A stretch of 64,000 nt of DNA, taken from Sphingobacterium sp. UGAL515B_05. GTDB lineage: Bacteria; Bacteroidota; Bacteroidia; Sphingobacteriales; Sphingobacteriaceae. Numbering within the stretch: position 1 is the stretch's first letter; every line of letters begins with the position of its first letter. The stretch covers positions 3,224,001 through 3,288,000 of the forward strand of contig NZ_CP109907.1 in the NCBI RefSeq assembly GCF_033097525.1, read 5' to 3'. Made by a program: the position numbers and the translations under genes. Positions 55,994 to 64,000 of this stretch are shown piece after piece. The notes under the pieces are model-generated. The model did no database searches. It had not been told where the DNA came from and was given only the letters and a program-made list of their open reading frames with translations.

Positions 55994-56758
55994 ATGGGAA
56001 AATTAGAACAAAAAGTAGCTGTAATTACCGGTGGTGGTAGTGGGATAGGCCGTGCGATCAGTCTGCAATTTGCTGCAGAAGGAGCAAAAGTTCATATTCT
56101 GGATTTGAATGAAGACGGTGGTAATGCGGTGGTTGATGATATTTTGGCTTTGGGTGGCCAGGCTGTGTTTAATCGTTGTAATGTAACTGACCAGCAAGAA
56201 ATTACTGCTATAGCACAAAATATCGGAAAAATTGATATTTTAGTAAATAATGCAGGTATTGCTCATGTTGGTAATTTGGAAAATTGTCAATCAGAAGATT
56301 TTGAGCGTGTTTTTAATGTGAATGTTAAGGGAGCATATAATGCATTGCATGCTATCGTGCCGATGATGAAAGCGCAGGGTTCGGGAGCAATCCTTAATCT
56401 AGCATCCATCGCTGCATGGGTTGGTATCACGGATCGTTTTGCTTATTCGATGAGCAAAGGTGCTATTTACGCGATGTCAATGTCTGTTGCAAGGGATTAC
56501 ATGGCATACGGTATTCGTTGCAATAGCATTTCGCCTGCACGTGTACATACGCCATTTGTGGATGGATTTATCGCAAAAAACTATCCTGGAAAAGAGGAAG
56601 AAATGTTTGAAAAATTATCAGCAAGCCAACCAATAGGCCGCATGGCACAACCGGAGGAAATTGCCAAATTAGCACTTTTCCTATGTAGTGACGACGCGGG
56701 CTTTATTACTGGGAATGACTATCCAATTGACGGTGGTTTTATTAAATTGAACAATTAA
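55994..56758 (+). CDS. SDR oxidoreductase, predicted 2-keto-3-deoxy-L-fuconate dehydrogenase
   Basis: 254-residue short-chain dehydrogenase with cofactor motif GGGSGIGRA, NNAG motif and an intact catalytic YSMSK. Its place just before the FAH-family gene suggests oxidation of 2-keto-3-deoxy-L-fuconate to the 2,4-diketo acid. This is inference from the pathway; fucose dehydrogenase activity is the alternative. Confidence 0.82.
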   Translation: MGKLEQKVAVITGGGSGIGRAISLQFAAEGAKVHILDLNEDGGNAVVDDILALGGQAVFNRCNVTDQQEITAIAQNIGKIDILVNNAGIAHVGNLENCQSEDFERVFNVNVKGAYNALHAIVPMMKAQGSGAILNLASIAAWVGITDRFAYSMSKGAIYAMSMSVARDYMAYGIRCNSISPARVHTPFVDGFIAKNYPGKEEEMFEKLSASQPIGRMAQPEEIAKLALFLCSDDAGFITGNDYPIDGGFIKLNN

Positions 56759-56799
56759 AAAGCTAAAAATAAAATATCTATTATCTCAATACTATAAAA

Positions 56800-57657
56800 A
56801 TGAAATTAATACGTTTTGGAGCTCAAGGCAAAGAGAAAATCGGTGTTCAGATCGATGGTGTAAATTACGATGTAAGCGCATTTGGTGGTGATTACAATGA
56901 GCAATTCTTTGCTGAGGATGGTGTAGCTCGTTTAGAAGAATTTGTGAAGGCAAATGAAGGTAAGTTGATTGAAGTTCCTCAAGACGAGCGTATCGGAGCA
57001 CCTTTTGCCCGCCCATCCAAAATTGTTTGTATTGGATTGAACTATTTAGACCATGCAAAGGAAACCAATGCACCTATTCCTGCTGAACCGATCATCTTTA
57101 TGAAATCGACCACTTCGTTGGTAGGTCCATACGATAATGTCATGATTCCTAAAGATTCTTTAAAAACAGATTGGGAAGTGGAGTTCTGTATCGTGATCGG
57201 CAAAAAAGCCTCTTATGTAGAAGAGCATGAGGCCTTAGATTATGTGGTTGGATATGTGTTGCACAATGATGTTTCCGAACGTGAGTATCAGTTGGAACGT
57301 GGCGGTACCTGGGATAAAGGAAAAGGATGTGATACTTTCGCACCAATGGGACCCTTCATGGCGACAAAAGAGGAAATCAAAGATATCAACAATGTGCGTC
57401 TATGGTTAAAGGTAAACGGAAAAACCTATCAGGATGGCAATACCAAGGATTTGATCTTCTCGGTAGCACATGTGGTGTCGTATGTGTCTAAATTTATGAC
57501 TTTGTTGCCTGGCGACGTTATTTCAACAGGTACACCTGCAGGTGTTGGGTTAGGATTTAATCCACCGATTTACTTGAAACCCGGCGATGTTATCGAGTTA
57601 GGAGCAGATGGTCTTGGGGAGTCCCGTCAGACTGTTGTAGCGTATTCAAAAAATTAA
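56800..57657 (+). CDS. FAH-family hydrolase, predicted 2,4-diketo-3-deoxy-L-fuconate hydrolase
   Basis: 285-residue fumarylacetoacetate-hydrolase-fold enzyme: CIGLNYLDHAKET, DWEVEFCIVIGKKA with acidic metal ligands, HNDVSEREYQLERGG and GTPAGVGLG. In non-phosphorylating fucose pathways this family splits the diketo acid into pyruvate and lactate. It is 41 bp after the SDR and 25 bp before the lactonase-like gene. Confidence 0.86.
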   Translation: MKLIRFGAQGKEKIGVQIDGVNYDVSAFGGDYNEQFFAEDGVARLEEFVKANEGKLIEVPQDERIGAPFARPSKIVCIGLNYLDHAKETNAPIPAEPIIFMKSTTSLVGPYDNVMIPKDSLKTDWEVEFCIVIGKKASYVEEHEALDYVVGYVLHNDVSEREYQLERGGTWDKGKGCDTFAPMGPFMATKEEIKDINNVRLWLKVNGKTYQDGNTKDLIFSVAHVVSYVSKFMTLLPGDVISTGTPAGVGLGFNPPIYLKPGDVIELGADGLGESRQTVVAYSKN

Positions 57658-57682
57658 TTGCTCATCAGGTTTTCATTTCATT

Positions 57683-58510
57683 ATGCGTATAGATACCCAT
57701 CAGCATTTCTGGAAATTCGACCCAATTAGAGATCGTTGGATTACCGAAGAAATGCAGGTCATAAGACGTGATTTCAGCCCTTTGGATATTCAGTTTGTGC
57801 TTGAACGAAATGGATTCGGAGGGAGTGTTGCTGTTCAGGCAGATCAATCCAAAGAAGAGACTGCTTACTTGGTTCAGCTGGCTAATGATTATCCTTTTAT
57901 TAAAGGCGTTGTGGGCTGGATTGATCTTCAAGCAGCAGATATTCGACAACAGTTGGATAGCTATCAGTCATATACGGTCATCAAAGGATTTCGTCATATT
58001 GTTGAAGGAGAAGCGGATCCTGATTTTCTTATCCGCCCTGCCGTACTAAATGGACTGAAGGCATTGGCAGATTATGGTTATACTTATGATCTGCTCATCC
58101 GTCCACGTCATTATGCAGCAACGCTAGATTGTGTGCAGCAAAATCCAAATCTACAATTTGTGCTGGATCATATCGCTAAACCGCCAATCAAGTCGAAAGC
58201 ATTTGATGAGTGGGCAGCGTTTATCGATGCGCTATCGGCTTTTTCGAATGTTGTATGTAAAGTTTCTGGACTTGCAACAGAGGCCGATTGGGAGGGATGG
58301 AAGCTTGATGATTTTAAACAATATCTGGAGCATATCTTTGCACGTTTTGGAAAGGAGCGCATTATGTATGGGTCAGATTGGCCGGTATGTCTATTGGCGG
58401 CATCTTATGAAGAAAGTATTGCCATAGTTGAAGATAAACTAGGACAATTTACAGCTGCAGAGAAGAACGCATTTTGGGCAGAGAACGCTATACGTGTATA
58501 TAATCTTTAA
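57683..58510 (+). CDS. Amidohydrolase, predicted L-fuconolactonase
   Basis: 275-residue amidohydrolase-superfamily protein (COG3618 type): metal motif RIDTHQHFW at the N-terminus, GFRHIVEGE, VLDHIAKPP and GSDWPVC near the C-terminus. Such enzymes hydrolyse sugar lactones; in this cluster the expected substrate is L-fuconolactone. It is the last gene before an intrinsic terminator. Confidence 0.86.
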   Translation: MRIDTHQHFWKFDPIRDRWITEEMQVIRRDFSPLDIQFVLERNGFGGSVAVQADQSKEETAYLVQLANDYPFIKGVVGWIDLQAADIRQQLDSYQSYTVIKGFRHIVEGEADPDFLIRPAVLNGLKALADYGYTYDLLIRPRHYAATLDCVQQNPNLQFVLDHIAKPPIKSKAFDEWAAFIDALSAFSNVVCKVSGLATEADWEGWKLDDFKQYLEHIFARFGKERIMYGSDWPVCLLAASYEESIAIVEDKLGQFTAAEKNAFWAENAIRVYNL

Positions 58511-58515
58511 AAGGA

Positions 58516-58565
58516 AAAACTTCAGTATGTTATGAAAGGGAAAAATAACATGCTGAAGTTTTTTA
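58516..58565 (+). terminator. Terminator inside the fucose cluster
   Basis: AAAACTTCAG(T)ATGTTAT pairs with ATAACATGCTGAAGTTTT around a loop, followed by TTTT. It separates the fucP-to-lactonase genes from the last SDR. Confidence 0.75.
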
Positions 58566-58691
58566 TTGGCCATGAAGCCGGATAAATGGGCTGAATAACG
58601 TCAATATAAAATTAATCAATAACCAGAGAACGAGTTCATTGTTGCGAATGTTAAGCACAATCAATGAAACAAACCATTCAATAAAAGTATT

Positions 58692-59483
58692 ATGGATCTT
58701 CATTTAAGAGATAAAGTTGTTATTGTTACCGGCGGAGCAAAAGGAATCGGGCGGGCCGTAGTTCATGCCTTAGCTAAAGAACAGGCTATTCCGGTCATTG
58801 TTGGTCGTAAACAGGCGGATAATGAAAAAGTCAAGGAAGAAATCAAGCAATTTGGTGTGGATGCACTCTGTATTGAAGCAGAGTTATCTAAACCCGAAGA
58901 TTGTGAACGAGCAGTCCAAAAAACATTGGAAGTATATGGCCGTATCGATGGTTTGGTGAATAATGCTGGGCAAAATGATGGTGTCGGATTAGCATCCGGT
59001 AATTATGAAAAATTTGTTGCTTCGCTGCACAAGAACTTAATTCACTACTATCTGATGGCACATCACGCCTTGGATGCATTGAAAGCTTCTAAGGGCAGTA
59101 TTGTGAATATTTCGTCCAAAACTGGCGAAACAGGACAGGGGAATACCTCAGCTTATGCGGCATCCAATGGCGGACGTAATGCGCTTACACGCGAGTGGGC
59201 TGTAGAATTGTTGCCTTATTCGATTCGTGTAAATGCCATTATCGTGGCAGAATGTGCAACTCCGCAATACGATACCTGGATTCAAACCTTATCAAATCCG
59301 GAGGAGACCTTGAAGAAAATTACGGATCGCATTCCATTGGAGCATCGCATGACGACAGCAGAAGAAATAGCCGATACAACAGTCTTTTTGCTGTCTAACA
59401 AGTCAAGTCATACAACTGGCCAATTGATTCATGTGGACGGTGGCTATGTGCATCTGGATCGCTCCATTATTGCTGAATCGTAG
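58692..59483 (+). CDS. SDR oxidoreductase, predicted L-fucose dehydrogenase
   Basis: 263-residue short-chain dehydrogenase beginning LRDKVVIVTGGAKGIGRAVV. The NNAG motif and the catalytic serine region VNISSKTGE are present. At the active site the usual YxxxK reads Y155-AAS-N159, so the lysine is replaced by Asn. The rest of this region (SNGGRNALTREWAVELL) recalls L-fucose dehydrogenases. It would oxidise L-fucose to fuconolactone. It is outside the terminator-bound operon and so may have its own promoter. The missing lysine makes the activity uncertain. Confidence 0.78.
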   Translation: MDLHLRDKVVIVTGGAKGIGRAVVHALAKEQAIPVIVGRKQADNEKVKEEIKQFGVDALCIEAELSKPEDCERAVQKTLEVYGRIDGLVNNAGQNDGVGLASGNYEKFVASLHKNLIHYYLMAHHALDALKASKGSIVNISSKTGETGQGNTSAYAASNGGRNALTREWAVELLPYSIRVNAIIVAECATPQYDTWIQTLSNPEETLKKITDRIPLEHRMTTAEEIADTTVFLLSNKSSHTTGQLIHVDGGYVHLDRSIIAES

Positions 59484-59690
59484 TAGAGCAGCGATTGGGT
59501 TTTGGAAATTAAACTTGTGTGGTTTTTAAAGTGACAACTTGGTTCATTTCCAAAATCCATGAGCGTTTTTTTGATATTGCCCTTCAATCAATGAAAACAT
59601 CTCCCATCGAACTCGGGTAGTAGTGGTATGGTGAATGTTCTACATAGCGAAGACGAAGGGGAAGTTGTATGAAATGCAGTTAGCTAAAAC

Positions 59691-59723
59691 AAAAAAAGCC
59701 TGTTCAATGAACAAGCTTTTTTT
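59691..59723 (-). terminator. Terminator after the tRNA-Phe pair
   Basis: AAAAAAGC-CTGTTC / GAACA-AGCTTTTTT hairpin directly downstream of the minus-strand tRNA-Phe genes, with a T-run on the minus strand. Confidence 0.75.
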
Positions 59724-59724
59724 G

Positions 59725-59797
59725 TGGTGCCACCTGGGTTCGAACCAGGGACACAAGGATTTTCAGTCCTTTGCTCTACCAGCTGAGCTATGGCACC
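59725..59797 (-). tRNA. tRNA-Phe (anticodon GAA), copy 2
   Basis: A 73-nt cloverleaf. The acceptor GGTGCCA pairs with TGGCACC, discriminator A; the anticodon stem AAGGA/TCCTT encloses CTGAAAA, giving GAA; the T-arm has GGTTCGAACC. It is identical in sequence to the copy 43 bp upstream. Confidence 0.95.
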
Positions 59798-59839
59798 AGT
59801 TGACCTTTTATTTAAATCTGTGATCATCAGATTGAAGCG

Positions 59840-59912
59840 TGGTGCCACCTGGGTTCGAACCAGGGACACAAGGATTTTCAGTCCTTTGCTCTACCAGCTG
59901 AGCTATGGCACC
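59840..59912 (-). tRNA. tRNA-Phe (anticodon GAA), copy 1
   Basis: A 73-nt cloverleaf identical to 59725-59797, 42 bp upstream on the minus strand; both probably come from one transcript that ends at the hairpin at 59691. Confidence 0.95.
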
Positions 59913-59948
59913 GCTTTTTTGCTATGGGTTTGTTTCCCTATTGCGATG

Positions 59949-59979
59949 CAAATATAGTCCGATAATTTGAATTCTAAAA
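59949..59979 (-). promoter_or_regulatory. Promoter of the tRNA-Phe pair
   Basis: On the minus strand, TATATTTG (complement of 59949-59956) fits the -7 consensus and TTTT (complement of 59976-59979) could be the -33, 19 bp away. It lies about 37 bp before the first tRNA-Phe. Confidence 0.55.
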
Positions 59980-60075
59980 CTTTTATGCAGATTATTTTCG
60001 TACTTTTTTCGAACGTGTTGATTTTGATCGAGATAAAATTACAAGAAACTAACATATAGGAAAAGGAATAAGCTG

Positions 60076-60083
60076 TATCTTTG
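60076..60083 (+). promoter_or_regulatory. Promoter -7 element of mnmA
   Basis: TATCTTTG, 17 bp before the ATG, matches TAnnTTTG; no good -33 is visible. Confidence 0.5.
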
Positions 60084-60100
60084 CATTTCAATAATTAGAG

Positions 60101-61192
60101 ATGAGTAAAAGAGGAAGAGTTTTAGTTGCAATGAGTGGAGGGGTAGATAGCTCCGTTGCTTCTGTCATGCTCCACGAACAAGGATATGAAGTTATCGGTA
60201 TCACGATGAAGACATGGGATTATGCATCCGCAGGTGGTTCGTCGAAAGAGACCGGATGTTGTAGCCTTGATAGTATCAATGACGCTCGTACATTAGCCGT
60301 AAACTATGGTTTCCCTCATTATATATTAGATATACGTGATGAGTTTGGAGATTTTGTGATTGATAATTTTGTAGAAGAATATATTGCTGGACGCACGCCT
60401 AACCCATGCGTATTGTGTAATACCCACATCAAATGGGAGGCTTTAATGAAACGTGCTGACAAATTGGACTGTGAATTTATCGCTACCGGGCACTATGCCA
60501 ATATCCGTATGCACGACAATGGTCGCTATGTGATATCAAAAGGTAAGGATGAAAATAAAGATCAATCTTACGTTCTATGGGGCGTGTCTCAAGAAAACCT
60601 TGCGCGGACGCAGTTCCCTTTAGGATCTTTCACGAAGAAGGAAATTCGTCAGATGGCTTTGGATATGGGACAAAAAGAATTGGCCAATAAGTCTGAGAGT
60701 TATGAAATCTGTTTCGTTCCTGACAACGACTACCGTGCGTTTTTGAGACATAAGGTGCCAACATTGGATCAACAAATTGGTCCTGGTAATTTTATCCTTT
60801 CCGATGGTACCGTCGTCGGTAAACATATTGGCTACCCTTATTTCACCATCGGTCAACGTAAAGGCTTAGGTATTGCCTTGGGTAAACCGATGTTTGTGAT
60901 CGAAATCCTTCCAGAAAGTAATACGGTGGTATTGGGTGAAGAACACGAACTTGAAAAGTCACATGCCTATGTTCGCAATGTGAACTTTGTGAAATATGCA
61001 GGACTGGATCAACCGATGGAAGCAATTTCAAAGGTACGTTATAAAGATTCTGGTGCTTTGTCGACCATCTCCCAAGAAGGCGATAAAGTGCGCATTGATT
61101 TTGTACACAATGTGAAAGGTATTGCTCCTGGACAATCGGCCGTTTTTTATGAAGGCAATGATCTACTCGGTGGTGGTTTCTTAATGAAATAA
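60101..61192 (+). CDS. mnmA: tRNA-uridine 2-sulfurtransferase MnmA
   Basis: 363-residue enzyme that thiolates the wobble uridine (U34) of Lys, Glu and Gln tRNAs. The PP-loop SGGVDSSVA is at the N-terminus; the catalytic cysteines are in NPCVLCN and SYEICFVP. A central RNA-binding insertion begins after TMKTWDYAS. Length is normal. It has its own promoter-like element and a clear terminator. Confidence 0.95.
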   Translation: MSKRGRVLVAMSGGVDSSVASVMLHEQGYEVIGITMKTWDYASAGGSSKETGCCSLDSINDARTLAVNYGFPHYILDIRDEFGDFVIDNFVEEYIAGRTPNPCVLCNTHIKWEALMKRADKLDCEFIATGHYANIRMHDNGRYVISKGKDENKDQSYVLWGVSQENLARTQFPLGSFTKKEIRQMALDMGQKELANKSESYEICFVPDNDYRAFLRHKVPTLDQQIGPGNFILSDGTVVGKHIGYPYFTIGQRKGLGIALGKPMFVIEILPESNTVVLGEEHELEKSHAYVRNVNFVKYAGLDQPMEAISKVRYKDSGALSTISQEGDKVRIDFVHNVKGIAPGQSAVFYEGNDLLGGGFLMK

Positions 61193-61227
61193 GAAGAAGC
61201 TGGATTGAGATCTAGCATAAAAATTTT

Positions 61228-61264
61228 AATCCCTATACTGTAACGACAGTATAGGGATTTTTTG
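61228..61264 (+). terminator. Terminator after mnmA
   Basis: AATCCCTATACTGT / ACAGTATAGGGATT (61228-61241 and 61246-61259) with an AACG loop, followed by a T-run. Confidence 0.92.
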
Positions 61265-61380
61265 TTTGGTTTAAAATGCGATTTATTTGGGCTTCAAACT
61301 CGAGGATATTCGCTTTCGGCCTTTGGGAAAATTAAGAGATCCAAATTTGTTTTTACTAATAATTTTAGTAGTTTTAACCT

Positions 61381-62445
61381 ATGAATGCATCGGAATATCT
61401 TAAAGGCAGGGGGGCACAGATCAATCCCAATAACAAATTTTTTTCTAACCAATACGTGCAGGAGCATGTTGAAGGGCTGGATGAGGAGTTCTTGGGGGCC
61501 GAAAAAACACAATTTATTCCGACTCATCCAAAATCCATTATTTCTAAGTCAAATAGTCCGGATCTCCGTTTTGAAAGGTCCATTAACCCCTATCAGGGCT
61601 GTGAGCATGGGTGTATTTATTGTTATGCGCGCAATTCGCATGAGTATTGGGGTTTTAGTGCAGGATTGGATTTTGAGCGTAAGATTCTGGTAAAACATAA
61701 TGCGGCTCAGCTTCTCGAACAGGAGTTTAGAAAATCGAGCTATCAGCCCGATTTGATTATGCTTTCCGGCAATACAGACTGTTATCAACCTATTGAACGA
61801 AAGCTGGGTATCACACGTTCACTTCTAGAATTGATGGTCAAATACCAGCATCCGGTCTCTATCATCAGCAAAAATGTACTGATGCGGCGGGATTTTGATC
61901 TTTTGCGTGGGCTTGCAGCGCACAATCTGGTTTCCGTTGCAGTAACCATCAATTCGTTGCGCGAGGAGGTACGTCAGAAAATGGAACCCCGTACTGCAAC
62001 GGCATCGGCCCGGTTGAAACTGATTGAGGGATTGGCAGGGATTGGTGTACCCGTTATGCTGATGATGGCACCCATCGTTCCGGGGATCAATAGTGATGAG
62101 ATTTCAGATCTGATTCGTTCGGGAGCAGATGCGGGAGCAATTACAGCCTCTTATACCATCGTGCGGCTCAATGGACAGATCGGTGGTATCTTTAAGGATT
62201 GGCTCTATCAGAATTATCCTGACCGTTTTGAAAAGGTATTACATTGGATTGAAGCCTGCCATGGCGGAAAAATTAACGATACCGATTTTGGACGGAGGAT
62301 AAAAGGGGATGGTCATATGGCCGAGAGTTTACAGCATTTATTCAAGCTTTCCGTCAAGAAATATATGAATAATGGGACACTTCCATCCTTGAGAAGGGAT
62401 CTTTTCCGCTTACCCGATGCAGGCACGCAGCTCGGCTTGTTTTAA
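61381..62445 (+). CDS. Radical SAM protein (PA0069/SplB-like)
   Basis: 354-residue radical SAM enzyme. The Fe-S motif is CEHGCIYC (CxxxCxxC) in NPYQGCEHGCIYCYARN, followed by the SAM-binding LSGNTDCYQP. It resembles the PA0069 group (spore-photoproduct-lyase-related). The reaction is unknown; DNA or RNA repair has been proposed for relatives. Terminator upstream, GNAT gene downstream. Confidence 0.85.
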   Translation: MNASEYLKGRGAQINPNNKFFSNQYVQEHVEGLDEEFLGAEKTQFIPTHPKSIISKSNSPDLRFERSINPYQGCEHGCIYCYARNSHEYWGFSAGLDFERKILVKHNAAQLLEQEFRKSSYQPDLIMLSGNTDCYQPIERKLGITRSLLELMVKYQHPVSIISKNVLMRRDFDLLRGLAAHNLVSVAVTINSLREEVRQKMEPRTATASARLKLIEGLAGIGVPVMLMMAPIVPGINSDEISDLIRSGADAGAITASYTIVRLNGQIGGIFKDWLYQNYPDRFEKVLHWIEACHGGKINDTDFGRRIKGDGHMAESLQHLFKLSVKKYMNNGTLPSLRRDLFRLPDAGTQLGLF

Positions 62446-62497
62446 TTATTATTGTCAAATGGCTGAAGAAAATTAAGCCATTTGTGTAATTTTAAAA

Positions 62498-63040
62498 ATG
62501 GAAATTAAAACAGAACGGCTCAAGCTCAGATCCGTAGAGAAAATAGATGTGGAAAATATCCATTCCCTATTAATGTACCCTGAATCTGCATTGTTTAATC
62601 CGAGTGGATTTCCGGATGGAATAGCCCATACGGCGCAAATGGTGGAAGCTTGGTCAGCGCAAATCAATGAATCCGATGTCCGAAAGGATTATACCTTTTA
62701 TATAGAAACTCTAGAAGGAAAGGAATTTATTGGTCTAATTAATATCAGCGTTGTCAAGCTACGCTATCGAAATGCAGAAGTATGGTTTAAGCTTGTTCCG
62801 ACAATGTGGAATAAGGGCTATGCAACAGAGGCATTGAACCGAATCTTGACATTTGGTTTCAAGGAACTTAATTTTCATAGAATTGAGGGCGGCTGTGCTG
62901 TTGAAAATATCGCTTCCGCGAAAGTAATGGAGAAAGTCGGCATGGTCAAAGAGGCCCGCAGACGGAAAATTTTGCCTTTAAAAGATGGTTGGAGCGACAA
63001 TTATGAATTTGCTATTCTCGAGGAGGAATACCCGCTTTAA
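62498..63040 (+). CDS. GNAT-family N-acetyltransferase
   Basis: 180-residue acetyltransferase of the RimJ/RimL type: TERLKLRSVEKIDVE, acetyl-CoA-binding WNKGYATEALNRIL and the C-terminal AVENIASAKVMEKVGMVKEA. Substrate unknown. It lies 52 bp after the radical SAM gene, with a strong hairpin downstream. Confidence 0.86.
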   Translation: MEIKTERLKLRSVEKIDVENIHSLLMYPESALFNPSGFPDGIAHTAQMVEAWSAQINESDVRKDYTFYIETLEGKEFIGLINISVVKLRYRNAEVWFKLVPTMWNKGYATEALNRILTFGFKELNFHRIEGGCAVENIASAKVMEKVGMVKEARRRKILPLKDGWSDNYEFAILEEEYPL

Positions 63041-63048
63041 ATTTTAGC

Positions 63049-63087
63049 AAAAAAGCCTGATTCATGCAATGAATCAGGCTTTTTTTA
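63049..63087. terminator. Bidirectional terminator after the GNAT gene
   Basis: A 17-bp perfect stem AAAAAAGCCTGATTCAT / ATGAATCAGGCTTTTTT with a 3-nt loop, between convergent genes; it can act on both strands. Confidence 0.9.
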
Positions 63088-63112
63088 TTGATAAGATCGA
63101 GGTTCCAGTGAA

Positions 63113-64000
63113 CTAAGATTTCTTTCTTTTGATCAAAACATAACTCACATAGCTTAATATAAGCCAAGCGGGGATCAATTCTACCGGAAGTTTCATTCCC
63201 GTTATCCACATAATGCCAAGTACAGCGATCAAAAAGATCAGACAGATATAGTTACTTAGGGGATATAGAAAGGATGGAAACTTGGTCTGTAAGTGGGCAT
63301 CGAGTTTATTCTTTCTGAAATACAAGTGTGTAATGGAAATCATCACCCAGTTTATAATCAGTGAAGATACCACAAGCGACATCAAGATCTCCAAGGCATT
63401 TTTCGGCGCAACATAGTTGATAAATACACAGATCGCAGCGAACAGTGCCGAGACCAAAATTGCGTTAATAGGCGCATGATTCTTGTTGAGTTTCGAAAGA
63501 AAACGAGGGGCATTCCCCTGTTCTGCCAGTCCATATAGCATTCTGCTATTGCTGTACACACTGCTATTATATACCGATAATGCGGCGGTTAGGACAATGA
63601 GATTTAGCGCATTTGCAATAATTTTTGTGAAATAGAAAGTCTTTCCAAAGATGGTAAATTCAAATCCATTAAGTTTATCAAATACCAGTACAAAGGGACT
63701 TGTATCGGCGGTGATATTCGTCCACGGCGTCAAAGAGAAAAGAATAATGAGTGCACCTACATAAAAGATCAAGATCCGATAGATTACCTGGTTGGTCGCT
63801 TTGGGGATGTTCTTTTCGGGATGTTCGGCTTCTGCAGCAGTAATACCAACCAACTCTAGGCCACCGAAAGAAAACATAATCAATGCCATGGCCGAAAGGA
63901 GACCTTCAAAATTGCCATCCGATGTTTCGTTAAACCAGCCTTTTGAGAAAAAACCACCATGTGAAGTCAGGTTGCTGAGACTTGCCTGCTCACCTCCAGT
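63113..64000 (-). CDS. APC-family amino-acid permease, 5' truncated
   Basis: C-terminal 295 residues (the frame stays open to the window edge, so the start lies beyond it). Membrane helices include LIMFSFGGLELVGITAAEAE, a family signature, followed by about six more, ending in LSYVSYVLIKRKKS. It is an amino-acid/H+ symporter of the APC superfamily, similar to AroP/CycA-type members. Substrate undetermined. Terminator between it and the GNAT gene. Confidence 0.87.
   Translation of the reverse strand, partial: TGGEQASLSNLTSHGGFFSKGWFNETSDGNFEGLLSAMALIMFSFGGLELVGITAAEAEHPEKNIPKATNQVIYRILIFYVGALIILFSLTPWTNITADTSPFVLVFDKLNGFEFTIFGKTFYFTKIIANALNLIVLTAALSVYNSSVYSNSRMLYGLAEQGNAPRFLSKLNKNHAPINAILVSALFAAICVFINYVAPKNALEILMSLVVSSLIINWVMISITHLYFRKNKLDAHLQTKFPSFLYPLSNYICLIFLIAVLGIMWITGMKLPVELIPAWLILSYVSYVLIKRKKS

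Noticed and set aside
59484..59690. Possible small RNA or gene between the last fucose SDR and tRNA-Phe
   Set aside because: Only short frames and no stable structure apart from the tRNA terminator.

Overview
The window looks like a chromosomal segment of a Bacteroidota bacterium, most probably a Sphingobacterium or close relative. The 16S rRNA reads like that genus. Several promoters match the Bacteroidota form (TAnnTTTG at -7). The gene content also fits: outer-membrane barrel with a carboxypeptidase-like N-terminal domain, DUF885 lipoprotein, the rpsU-xerC-hpf order, and an ABC permease fused to an M1 aminopeptidase. No prophage, plasmid or CRISPR signal is visible. The only mobile element is one ISL3-type insertion sequence with a frameshift in its transposase gene.

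Layout. 1-5.7 kb: end of an M1 metallopeptidase, an ada-alkB alkylation-repair pair, a SelT/W/H-like protein, a DOPA-dioxygenase-like protein and an AraC regulator. 5.7-11.9 kb: a complete rRNA operon (tandem promoters, 16S, tRNA-Ile, tRNA-Ala, 23S, 5S, terminator) preceded by an array of 11-bp repeats. 12-16 kb: a large secreted GH31 glycosidase with FN3, F5/8C, dockerin and cohesin-like domains, closed by a perfect 30-bp inverted repeat. 16-25.4 kb: pirin, OsmC, a barrel protein, a TMEM175-like channel, several uncharacterised proteins, and an ECF sigma/YCII/carboxymuconolactone-decarboxylase-like cassette. 25.6-29.1 kb: mgtC-mgtA magnesium genes. 29.2-35 kb: DUF885 lipoprotein, a GlxA-type regulator, SRPBCC/DoxX/VOC small proteins and an amidinotransferase-fold enzyme. 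35.3-39.8 kb: ABC ATPase plus permease-aminopeptidase fusion. 40-42.5 kb: RibD-like reductase, HxlR regulator and the IS. 42.5-46.5 kb: tRNA-Met, HAD hydrolase, rpsU, xerC, hpf, a small unknown protein and ferritin. 46.6-50.4 kb: outer-membrane barrel protein and quinone oxidoreductase. 50.4-59.5 kb: an L-fucose utilisation cluster. 59.7-64 kb: two identical tRNA-Phe genes, mnmA, a radical SAM protein, a GNAT acetyltransferase and a truncated amino-acid permease.

The clearest metabolic unit is the fucose cluster. An AraC regulator faces genes for a fucose permease, a mutarotase, a UxaA-family dehydratase, a GH29 alpha-L-fucosidase, an SDR, an FAH-family hydrolase, an amidohydrolase (lactonase) and a second SDR. 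Together they can be laid out as a complete non-phosphorylating route from fucosylated glycans through fuconolactone and fuconate to pyruvate and lactate. A UxaA-type enzyme stands where other bacteria use an enolase-superfamily fuconate dehydratase. The second SDR has Asn in place of the usual catalytic Lys.

The other notable signal concerns translation. The 16S 3' tail is present in the window, and the rpsU leader is complementary to it over 12 nt. hpf and mgtC also carry AAAGGAGG ahead of their starts, although Bacteroidota ribosomes mostly do not use Shine-Dalgarno pairing. All functions are read from sequence motifs and context; no database search was possible.
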